Source: Deltaproteobacteria bacterium
Lineage (GTDB): Bacteria; Myxococcota_A; UBA796; SXON01
Length of the DNA: 41,537 nt
Reading direction: 5' to 3'
Assembly (NCBI GenBank): GCA_014191855.1
Contig: BJHF01000049.1
Coordinates: 1-41,537, forward strand
A program made the translations under genes and the position numbers. The notes beneath the pieces are model-generated. The model searched no databases, was not told the DNA's origin, and saw only the letters and a program-made list of their open reading frames with translations. Of the stretch, positions 19,325-26,189 are shown piece by piece (position 1 is the first letter of the stretch; the number at the start of each line of letters is the position of its first letter).

Positions 19325-19882
19325 CTACCCGCCCCGAACGATCGCCCGATTGCGCGCAATCTCCGCTTCGATGGTGCGGAGCTCCGTTTGCCACAGTTCC
19401 ACGTTCTCCGTGTACGTGGCAACTTCAGTGCGCCAATGCGTTGCCGATGCACGATTCTCCTCGAGGCTCAGGCGGACGGCGGTCGCGCGGTGGATCGTTT
19501 CGAGGGCCGATTTCTCCTTCGCGTCGTCGCAGAGCACCACAAACCCGACGAGGGCAAACGCGCCGCCGACCACGAAGGCCACAGGCGCGGCGAGCAGGCT
19601 CCACGCACCACTGCTCCACTCCCACCCAAGCCAGCCCCCAAAGACGGCGCAAATGGGCGCCGCGGGCAGTGACAGCAAGCGAACGTTGAATTTCCGATCG
19701 ATCCGGCGCTGCAGCTCCGAGGGACCCAGCGGGGAGCCGGGCCCGGCGTTTCGCTCCTCATTCTCGAAGTGCAGAACCAGCCTTTCGTGAGACGTAACGT
19801 TATTGTTCGCTTTTTCGAGGTAGCTCTCACTCTCTTGGAGGGCCCGTTTCCCGCGGGCAAGTTCGCCTGCGAGCCGCTGCAA
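19325..19882 (-). CDS. Coiled-coil membrane protein, 185 aa
   Basis: From a TTG at 19882; the frame stays open for about 31 further codons upstream (to a TGA at about 19978) with more Ala/Arg/Leu helix, but no ATG, GTG or TTG is found there. Order of parts: an N-terminal heptad-rich helix (about 1-60), two hydrophobic segments (LLSLPAAPICAVFGGWLGW at about 69-87 and LLAAPVAFVVGGAFALVGF at about 95-113), then a second charged coiled coil (ENRASATHWRTEVATYTENV, to the end). A hairpin in the membrane with both coiled coils on the same side is the simplest topology. I do not recognise the family. It is isolated and lies next to the repeat array. Confidence 0.65.
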   Translation of the reverse strand: MQRLAGELARGKRALQESESYLEKANNNVTSHERLVLHFENEERNAGPGSPLGPSELQRRIDRKFNVRLLSLPAAPICAVFGGWLGWEWSSGAWSLLAAPVAFVVGGAFALVGFVVLCDDAKEKSALETIHRATAVRLSLEENRASATHWRTEVATYTENVELWQTELRTIEAEIARNRAIVRGG

Positions 19883-20037
19883 GGCCCGCGCCGCCGCCGG
19901 AAGCCTCCGTGCCAGTGACCGCGCCCGCGCGAGCGAGGCACACGCGCGTGCCGAGGTCCTGCGCGCCCGGCTCCCTCAGGCCGCCGCGCGCCTCACCCTC
20001 CGCGAGGTTGAGCACCACACCGGGGCAGCATATGCAA

Positions 20038-20190
20038 CCGAAGTCGCTGTTCGCCTACATGAAAGCCGAGTTCGGTTTCACCACGAAACCGCTCTCGATG
20101 TTCAAGCCCGTCAACACCGAGTTCGGTTTGGAACTGAAACCGAAGTGAGCGTTCATCGGGGTAAACATCGAGTTCGGTTGGAGGATGACG
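20038..20190. repeat. 51-bp tandem repeat array A (3 units)
   Basis: Three head-to-tail 51-bp units (20038-20088, 20089-20139, 20140-20190), each starting CCG(A/C) and carrying GAGTTCGGTT at the same place. The junction of units 1 and 2 holds a perfect 7-bp hairpin CGGTTTC-ACCAC-GAAACCG (20073-20091), and that of units 2 and 3 an 8-bp one (TTCGGTTT/AAACCGAA). A second three-unit array with the same unit order lies at 37624-37776. Several frames are open through it on both strands, so it should not be called a gene on that basis alone. Confidence 0.88.
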
Positions 20191-20262
20191 CCGCGCTGCG
20201 TCGGGCGGGCGCTTGGGCCTGAGTACGTTGTTCCGACCGCCTGCGAGCGATAACGTGGGCAG

Positions 20263-20952
20263 ATGAGCGTACACCACGAGCGTCCTTCGCTCGGCGACAC
20301 CTGTCGCAGGTATGAAGCTGCGCTAGAGAACTTCGGTCGCTCGTGCTTCGACCTCCTCGCGAACGAGGCCGCGTTTCAGGCCTGGTACGCGGCAAGCGTG
20401 ATGCAAGAGTTTGGGCTCACGCGGGTGTATAGGGAGATCATCTTCGACCGCGAGCACTTGCTCGCCGCGCCCGGCACGCGAGAGGTGGCGGCGATGCTGA
20501 CGTCGAAGAGCGAGCTTCGGCCGGATTTATGCGTGTCCTGGTACCCGGGAGTTGACGCGCGGCATCATTCCACGAGGAGTGGCGGCACAGCCGCGGAGCT
20601 GCTCGCGAGGATGGCGGTAGTGACCGAGCTCAAGGTCACCGCGAGCACCAAAGACGACATCAGGTGGGCACCGCTTCGGAAGGACCTAGCCAAGTTGGCG
20701 ATCTTTGCCGCCACGGCCGCGACGTCCCCGATTGGCGCAGAATTGGCGACCTACCTGGTCGTTCTCGACAATCGGGCACAGCCGGTTGAGCGAGAGCGTC
20801 CGTTTGGGGACTACCCGGATGAGCTCATCACCGACGACGAGGTGTTGGGCGGCGTGCGCGCCGCATGGCCTTCGGGCGTGCCGGTAGCTACGTTGGCCGT
20901 GTTGCGGCGGGAAGGAGCAACGTTTTACCGCGGTCTATCGAGGGGTTCCTGA
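20263..20952 (+). CDS. Hypothetical protein with PD-(D/E)XK-like motif
   Basis: 229 residues from the ATG at 20263. The arrangement ELRPDLCVSWYPG (about 86-98) followed 30 residues later by VVTELKVTAS matches the Asp ... Glu-x-Lys core of PD-(D/E)XK nucleases, with a helix (YEAALENFGRSCFDLL) in front. I cannot name a family. The gene overlaps the following SWIM-finger gene by 88 bp in another frame and directly follows the 51-bp array, so array and gene pair may be one accessory unit. A nuclease role is inferred from the motif only; a DNA-binding relic is the alternative. Confidence 0.65.
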   Translation: MSVHHERPSLGDTCRRYEAALENFGRSCFDLLANEAAFQAWYAASVMQEFGLTRVYREIIFDREHLLAAPGTREVAAMLTSKSELRPDLCVSWYPGVDARHHSTRSGGTAAELLARMAVVTELKVTASTKDDIRWAPLRKDLAKLAIFAATAATSPIGAELATYLVVLDNRAQPVERERPFGDYPDELITDDEVLGGVRAAWPSGVPVATLAVLRREGATFYRGLSRGS

Positions 20953-22001
20953 AGGTCGAGTCCACGCCCGGGTCGGGGGAGTTTCTCTCGGTTTCCCTCG
21001 ATCCCAAGCGGTGCCCCTGTGTGGGCTTCCGTGCGGACGGGTGGTGCGCCCACCTCGGAATCGCGCGGGATCTCGCGCCCGGCGGCCCGCAGCGATCGCG
21101 CTACCTCTTCAAGTCGGCGTTGCACAAGGAGCTTCGGCGCGGCGACGTCTCCGCCGCGAGCCACTGGGCCGCGTGGGTGGACCGCACGTTCGGCCCGTCG
21201 ACGTCCCTTGCGTACCTCCGCAAGATCTGGTCGGAGGAGACGCTCAACCTGGACCTCGCCGTGCGCCTGCATCGCGACGACGTGGAGCTCGGCGAGGCCA
21301 TCGCCCTGTTCTGCCAGTCGAAGAAGGTCTGGGAGTTTCCACAGGTGTGGGCAGCGATGGAGCGGGCCTGGGGCCCGTTACCGCTCGAGGAGGCGGGAGG
21401 GGGTACGGGGGCGCGAACACTGTCAGCCCGGGTGCGCGCCGCGGACTATGACGCCTTGATTCGCCAGTTCAACGGGTCGGCGAAGTTTGGCCGGCGCCGC
21501 GCGGAGTTTCGGTCGCGACTGGTCGCCGAATTGGTCGATGCGGGCCGGCTCAGTGTGGAGCAGCAGCGAGTGTTCGAGCTCCGATTCGCATCGGGAAGGT
21601 ACGAAGCTGAGGATCTCGTGCTGCTGCTTTTGGCCGGTCGGCTGATGCCTGCGGAGGCCTCCGCATACGGGGTCGCGCGCGCCGAGCCCGTTCCCCGGCG
21701 TCTCCTGGACGGAAGCTGCGTGCTCGCGTTCCCCGACTACGTGTACGACTACCACACCGTCGCAGGACGTGAGCGCCTCGCCCGGTGGGATGAGGAGAAT
21801 CCAGGTCGGTCGCTGCGACTCGGGGTGGACACCGACCCCATCGACCTGCGCTGGGCCGGGGGCACGATGACGCTTTTCTGGAGGTTTGAGGCGTTTCGCC
21901 AGGTGGGGTCGACTGCGGCGATGGATCGGCTCCGTTGGGTGGATGTGCGTCCGACCGCCCGGTGGCGCCGGTTCGTGGCCTGGAACGAGGACTGGCCGTG
22001 A
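20865..22001 (+). CDS. SWIM zinc-finger protein with RarA-C-like region
   Basis: 378 residues if started at the ATG at 20865, the only usual start before the zinc motif; this overlaps the upstream gene by 88 bp. Cys50, Cys52, Cys61 and His63 (CPCVGFRADGWCAH) form a CxCx8CxH SWIM-type zinc finger, a DNA- or protein-binding module. Residues about 80-130 (SALHKELRRGDVSAASHW, then LRKIWSEETLNLDLA) resemble the C-terminal helical domain of RarA/MgsA replication-recombination ATPases, but no ATPase domain is present. The remaining part is helical, then a beta-rich C-terminus with FPDYVYDYHT. Taken together with the nuclease-like neighbour, a DNA-maintenance or defence role is possible; nothing in the window proves it. 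Confidence 0.65.
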   Translation: MAFGRAGSYVGRVAAGRSNVLPRSIEGFLKVESTPGSGEFLSVSLDPKRCPCVGFRADGWCAHLGIARDLAPGGPQRSRYLFKSALHKELRRGDVSAASHWAAWVDRTFGPSTSLAYLRKIWSEETLNLDLAVRLHRDDVELGEAIALFCQSKKVWEFPQVWAAMERAWGPLPLEEAGGGTGARTLSARVRAADYDALIRQFNGSAKFGRRRAEFRSRLVAELVDAGRLSVEQQRVFELRFASGRYEAEDLVLLLLAGRLMPAEASAYGVARAEPVPRRLLDGSCVLAFPDYVYDYHTVAGRERLARWDEENPGRSLRLGVDTDPIDLRWAGGTMTLFWRFEAFRQVGSTAAMDRLRWVDVRPTARWRRFVAWNEDWP

Positions 22002-22011
22002 GGTTGCCGCC

Positions 22012-22371
22012 CTAGTCCGGGCAGTCCGCAGCCACGAAAACCGACCCCGCGAGCAGGCTCCCCTCCGGCCAGACCAGCTGCGCGTCGTCGAACGCGAGGC
22101 GCGTGCCGTCGACGAGGATCATCGCATTCGTTTCGAGCGTGCCGGGGCCCGTGGAGGGCGGCTCCACGTCCACGCCGGCCTTGCGCTCGATCACCGTCAT
22201 GGACGCGTTGGGCTCGCCGGACTCGATCACGAGCCAGGTGCTCACGTCGCCTTCGTGAAGAACAAAGCAGCGTTTCATGGGCGACTCCTTGGGTATTCCG
22301 GCGCAGGCGAGGGTGCTGGCGGCGAGCAGCAGGCCCGCGCCGAGTCGGAGGGGTAAGCGCCGGAGCGGCAT
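22012..22371 (-). CDS. Small exported (probably lipo-) protein, 119 aa
   Basis: The ATG at 22371 gives an Arg-containing leader (MPLRRLPLRLGAGLLLAAS) followed by TLACAG; Cys23 may be lipidated, although Thr at -3 is not ideal. An internal ATG at the segment MKRCFVLHEGD is less likely, because the signal would be lost. The mature part is a small beta-rich domain ending in a Cys near the C-terminus (VAADCPD), which could pair with the Cys in MKRC. No family recognised. It lies 9 bp after the phospholipase-like gene and is probably the last gene of that transcription unit. Confidence 0.65.
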   Translation of the reverse strand: MPLRRLPLRLGAGLLLAASTLACAGIPKESPMKRCFVLHEGDVSTWLVIESGEPNASMTVIERKAGVDVEPPSTGPGTLETNAMILVDGTRLAFDDAQLVWPEGSLLAGSVFVAADCPD

Positions 22372-22380
22372 GGGGGCAAG

Positions 22381-23667
22381 CTAACGAATCTCCGCCGCGA
22401 TCGGCAGCCGCGCTGCCAGGCGAGCCGCCTTTGCCGGCGGGGAGCCGGCAAGCCCGCGACCGGGCCGCCGGCAGCGCCCAACCACAAACACAGCAGCCGC
22501 TCCGAACGCAAGACGGCTCCAAGGGCTCCCCGCGCTGGCGCACCCGCACTCCGGCGCTTCCGGATTGCCTGCGGCCGGCTCGGGTTTCGTGCTGAACGAA
22601 AACGTGCTCTCCACCAGCGAAGTCGTGCCGTCGATGAACGGCACGCCCGCGTGGATGGTGACCGTGAAGTCGGTGTCGGCCGGCCAGTCCTCCACCGGGG
22701 AAAGGTGTACGGCATGCGACGACACGCCATAGAACACCCAAGGTTCGTTGAGCGCGATCTCGTTGCCGGCCGCGTCGTGCACCTCGAAGAAGTCGGGCTG
22801 GAGGAGGTCGGCCACCAGGCCACGCGAAAAGAACACCGTGACTCGCGACTCCGGGCTCGTGGCGTCGGTCGGGTGGGCGTAGTCGCCATCTTGGGGGAAC
22901 GTGAACATCACCGGCTCAAAGGCCGAGGTTTCGTCGTGCAGCAGCGCCCAGCGCACCTGCCAGTAGCGCGCCACCACCATCGACTCCCAGTAAGGGGCAC
23001 CGTCGACGCCCTCGTCCATCATGTGGTCGTACGCCCAGGGAAACTGCGCGCGGTAGAGCTCCTGTTGATCCGGGCGACTCCCCGCCTCGCGACCAAAGGT
23101 GATCGCGACGGCGGTGAGGAACTGGCCGTCTTCGAGCGTCTCGGCGTCCACGGTCACGCCGGCTTCGGCCATGAGCGGGACGAACACGTCGGTGGGAACG
23201 TAAGGCTCAAGCGTTTGCTGGCCGCCGGTCGCCGCGCCGATCGCCACGTCCGTGGCCTGATCCATGCTGGTGTTGTCCCAGTCGCTCGCGGCGTCGTACA
23301 CGTAGGCGCGCTGCATGTAGAGGGAGTCGAACACCTGGTCGCCCATGCCGTGGCTGCTCAGGCCGAACAGGTAGGCGATGTGCTGCCGTGCCTCGATGGA
23401 CGAGTAGTTCCCGGCGTAGGTAGCCTTGATCCAGTCGAAGTAGAGATCCTGGAACGGCTCCCAGTGTGCGGTTTCGCTATAGGCCTCGCCCATGGCGTAG
23501 CCACCGTCGGGGAACTGCGTGCCATTTTGCAGGTAGAACCACAGCTCCGGGTCGCGCAGCAGCTCCGCGAGGTCGCCCTCGGGCAGGCTCGGAAGGGCGT
23601 CCTGGGAGATCGTCACGTGGGTCGTGAGCCCGTTCGCGAAGGCTGCGACCGGCAGGAGGAGGAGCAT
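22381..23667 (-). CDS. Secreted zinc-dependent phospholipase C-like protein with Ig-like domain and MYXO-CTERM-like tail
   Basis: 428 residues from the ATG at 23667, chosen because it opens the signal MLLLLPVAAFA. The catalytic part (about 12-230) has the His/Asp pattern of zinc-dependent phospholipase C: GLTTHVTISQDAL, QFPDGGY, ETAHWEPF and HIAYLFGLSSHGMGDQVFD. These enzymes hydrolyse phosphatidylcholine-type lipids with three zinc ions. Residues about 285-375 form a bacterial Ig-like strand domain (SbsA type) ending FSFSTKPEP. Then CGCASAG, a hydrophobic run AFGAAAVFVVG and an Arg-rich tail follow, as in MYXO-CTERM sorting signals, but with about 25 extra residues after the Arg cluster, which is unusual. 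Cell-surface retention is likely. Co-directional with the patatin gene 37 bp upstream. Confidence 0.82.
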   Translation of the reverse strand: MLLLLPVAAFANGLTTHVTISQDALPSLPEGDLAELLRDPELWFYLQNGTQFPDGGYAMGEAYSETAHWEPFQDLYFDWIKATYAGNYSSIEARQHIAYLFGLSSHGMGDQVFDSLYMQRAYVYDAASDWDNTSMDQATDVAIGAATGGQQTLEPYVPTDVFVPLMAEAGVTVDAETLEDGQFLTAVAITFGREAGSRPDQQELYRAQFPWAYDHMMDEGVDGAPYWESMVVARYWQVRWALLHDETSAFEPVMFTFPQDGDYAHPTDATSPESRVTVFFSRGLVADLLQPDFFEVHDAAGNEIALNEPWVFYGVSSHAVHLSPVEDWPADTDFTVTIHAGVPFIDGTTSLVESTFSFSTKPEPAAGNPEAPECGCASAGSPWSRLAFGAAAVFVVGRCRRPGRGLAGSPPAKAARLAARLPIAAEIR

Positions 23668-23704
23668 GAGGGGCAGCGTATCCGCGCCCGGCGCCGCGCC
23701 CCGC

Positions 23705-25108
23705 TCAGATCGTCGCGATCGTGCGGCAGCTCTCGGCGATGGTGGCCATGTGCGGCTCAAGCTCCTTCGTCGTCCACTCCTGCGCCCTGAGCACGGCGTC
23801 GTAGCTGGGCACCAGGTTGAGCGGGTTGAGCGTTCGATCGAGCGCAAAGTACAGGTTGGCGTAGGCGATGTTGCGCTGCACGTTGGGGCGGACGAGCTGC
23901 TGCACCGGGAAGAAGACGGCGCTGCGAATGCTCGGCTTGAAGCAGTCGAGCGCGAGGTACCAGCCGTTGCGGCGCTTGATCCTCCCGGCCACCACCGCGT
24001 CATACGCGGGCTTCACCGGTACGTTGTTGACGATCCCGCCCTCGACCAGCCGGGTGATGCCGTAGCGCGCGTAGAGGTCGTCCAGGAGCGCCTTCATGCG
24101 TTTGTCGTCGCGCACCACGTCGTAGTGGATGAGCCCGGGGATCGACGAGGAGAAGCCGGCCGCATCGAGGATATCGGCGTCCAACGTGGTCGGATCGCCG
24201 CCGAACACCACCTCGCGCAGTGCATCGGGCGTGGCCAAAAGCTCCCGCAGGATGTTCACGACCTGGCCGATTTGCGCGGCGCGGCTCGGGCGCAGCGTGA
24301 AGTCATGCCCGACCGCATCGTCGAGAAAGTGCTCGTAGAACGCCAGATCGTGCTTCAGCGCATCGACGCCGAGGCCCGTGGCCACGATCAGCAGCGGCAG
24401 CTCGAGATCGCGGAAGGTGAGCGGGCGACCGTCGGGCGTGTGAAACAGTGAGCCGATGGCGCTGCGGAGGTAGAGCCGGAGCGTGGCCGGCACGCCATAG
24501 CGGCTCTCCATCTGGAGAATCCGAAACACGCCGGGCCAGGTGAGCCGCTGCGCCGCGTGGTACATGGGCGCGGGGTCAAACACCTTGCGGCGGGCGCGAA
24601 ACAGGGCGATCAACGCGCCCATTGAGGTGCCGGAGATCAGTGCTGGTTGCAGTCCAGCTCGGTGCAAGGACTGCCACGCCCCCGCGTACCCGTAGCCGGC
24701 GCCGCCGCCCCCGCCGCAGGTGACGATGAGCTGGCGCTCGCAGACCTCGGCCTCCAGGCTCTCCGGAGCGAGCGGAAAGTGCTCCAGGAGCCTTCGTCGC
24801 CGGTCCCGCGTGCTGTCCAACAAGGGAGGAAGATGCTGGGATGCCCGGGCCAGCGAACCTTCGTTCAGCAGCCATGGCGCGAGCGCCTCGCGAACCTGCC
24901 AGGCGTGAGAGGCCAGGGCGTCGCCCACCTCCACGTCCGTGCCGTCCACGTTCTGGACGATCTGCAGCTTGGCGAAGGAAAGGACGTAACGGAGCGCGTC
25001 CACCCGGCTGGGGTGCAGCTCGCCGGGCCGCGCGAGGGCGAGCCGCACCACCGCGGCTTCCATCTCCTCGAAGGGCGCGCGCAGGTTTTGGAATCGCTCA
25101 GCGTCCAT
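23705..25108 (-). CDS. Patatin-like phospholipase domain protein
   Basis: 467 residues from the ATG at 25108; upstream of it the frame overlaps the divergent gene. Residues 1-130 are helical and of unknown role. The patatin domain starts with an oxyanion-hole loop CGGGGGAGYGYAGAW (about 141-155), followed by the nucleophile elbow GTSMG with Ser162. The position of the catalytic Asp, normally DGG, reads LVEGGIVNN, so Glu356 replaces Asp. The rest of the fold, including the SSSIPGLI segment, is conserved. Patatins are acyl hydrolases that cleave membrane or stored lipids; the enzyme may be active with Glu, or altered. No signal peptide, so it is cytoplasmic or injected. It precedes the phospholipase C-like gene. 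Confidence 0.87.
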   Translation of the reverse strand: MDAERFQNLRAPFEEMEAAVVRLALARPGELHPSRVDALRYVLSFAKLQIVQNVDGTDVEVGDALASHAWQVREALAPWLLNEGSLARASQHLPPLLDSTRDRRRRLLEHFPLAPESLEAEVCERQLIVTCGGGGGAGYGYAGAWQSLHRAGLQPALISGTSMGALIALFRARRKVFDPAPMYHAAQRLTWPGVFRILQMESRYGVPATLRLYLRSAIGSLFHTPDGRPLTFRDLELPLLIVATGLGVDALKHDLAFYEHFLDDAVGHDFTLRPSRAAQIGQVVNILRELLATPDALREVVFGGDPTTLDADILDAAGFSSSIPGLIHYDVVRDDKRMKALLDDLYARYGITRLVEGGIVNNVPVKPAYDAVVAGRIKRRNGWYLALDCFKPSIRSAVFFPVQQLVRPNVQRNIAYANLYFALDRTLNPLNLVPSYDAVLRAQEWTTKELEPHMATIAESCRTIATI

Positions 25109-25180
25109 CGGCCCTGCCGCGTATCCGGCGCTGGGTCCCCGATCCGTCAGGGACGTGTAAGGCGGAGCGCGGAGCGATAG

Positions 25181-25600
25181 ATGGGACGGATGAACGCGGC
25201 TCCTCACGAACGCCTGGTGCTGTACGACGGCGTATGCGGGTTCTGCGACAGCTCGGTGCAGTGGTTGCTGGCGCACGATTCGGAGCGCCGCCTGCAGTTT
25301 GCCGCCCTTCAGGGAGCCACGGCCGAGGCGCTGCGGGAGCGTTTTCCGGGGATGCCCCGCGACATCGACACCGTGGTGTTTGTGGATGAGGATCGCATCT
25401 TCCTGAGGAGCGCCGCCGCGTTCGCCATCTTGCGTCACCTCCCGGCGCCCTGGTCGTGGGTGGCGATATGGCGGTTCCTCCCGAGCCCGCTCACGGACAT
25501 CGGCTACCGGATGGTGGCCGCCATGCGGTACCGGATCTGGGGCAAGCTGGATGCCTGCCGGATCCCGAAGCCGGAAGAGCGCGCCAGGTTTTTACCGTAG
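25181..25600 (+). CDS. DCC family thiol-disulfide oxidoreductase-like protein (DUF393)
   Basis: 139 residues. Family signature LVLYDGVCGFC at about residues 12-22 with the Cys19-x-x-Cys22 pair, followed by RLQFAALQG and the late RYRIWGKLDAC part typical of the family. ATG at 25181 has GGAGCGATAG in front; an ATG at 25190 is equally possible and would begin MNAAPHERL. The proteins are small cytoplasmic thioredoxin-like enzymes whose partner is generally unknown. The gene is divergent from the patatin gene (72 bp) and its end overlaps the convergent exported-protein gene by 9 bp. Confidence 0.9.
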   Translation: MGRMNAAPHERLVLYDGVCGFCDSSVQWLLAHDSERRLQFAALQGATAEALRERFPGMPRDIDTVVFVDEDRIFLRSAAAFAILRHLPAPWSWVAIWRFLPSPLTDIGYRMVAAMRYRIWGKLDACRIPKPEERARFLP

Positions 25601-26143
25601 GGCCAAACAAGCCTCCTCGAACGCGGGGATCAGCTTGTCCACGACCGTATCCTTGCCCATTCCGCCTCCGTGCGGCTGCAGCCGCACGTGGCAGTACAGC
25701 GCCTTGTCTTTCCCCGCCGCGAACATCGCGCGAACGATCTCGACCACGCCGTTCGGGGCGTGGGAGGTGACGAAGCGCTGGGTGGTGCTGGTCTCCTTCC
25801 GGTCCACCTTCCAGCTCCACGAAAGCAGGGGCGCGAAGAGTTGCTCATCGAGGACGGGGGTCCAGTGGTCAACCGGCTTGCAGCTCGGCCCACACGCATA
25901 ACCCACGCGGAAGCTCGACTCTGGCCCGAGCACGTAGTCCGCGGGCGGCTCCCACGAGCCCTCGGGGATGCGCTGGGCCGTCCAGTTGTCCGGGACCACC
26001 GCCTTGACCTTCGGGTCGAGCGGGGTGCTCGCCGAGAAGTGGAGCTTGTCTGCGTAGAGCGATGGGATCTTCGCGTTGGCCGAGGCGGCGTCGGCTGCCA
26101 TCGCGTAGGCCGAGAACAGCAGACAGGGGGCGAGGGCGAGCAT
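25592..26143 (-). CDS. Exported hypothetical protein, 183 aa
   Basis: The N-terminus MLALAPCLLFSAYAMAADA is a signal peptide with a likely cut after AMA. The mature protein of about 165 residues has the Cys-x-x-x-Cys pair ACGPSCK in the middle and single Cys residues near the end (YCHV, EEACLALR) that may form disulphides in the periplasm. Segments such as NWTAQRIPEGSWEPP and WSWKVDRKETSTTQRFVTS look like a lipoprotein-type beta domain with a soft resemblance to secreted stress proteins, but I do not recognise a family. It is divergent from the polytopic membrane protein (46 bp between starts) and overlaps the DCC gene tail-to-tail. Confidence 0.7.
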   Translation of the reverse strand: MLALAPCLLFSAYAMAADAASANAKIPSLYADKLHFSASTPLDPKVKAVVPDNWTAQRIPEGSWEPPADYVLGPESSFRVGYACGPSCKPVDHWTPVLDEQLFAPLLSWSWKVDRKETSTTQRFVTSHAPNGVVEIVRAMFAAGKDKALYCHVRLQPHGGGMGKDTVVDKLIPAFEEACLALR

Positions 26144-26189
26144 GGTGGCCCCGGCTATCCCAGGCCCGGCCGCGTGCTACCCTCCGGGC

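Noticed and set aside
17758..19452. Long open frame of 564 codons on the minus strand opposite the glycosyltransferase gene
   Set aside because: It is Arg/Pro/His-rich with no domain, and it lies antisense to a gene with a clear donor-site motif. Such frames are expected at this GC content.
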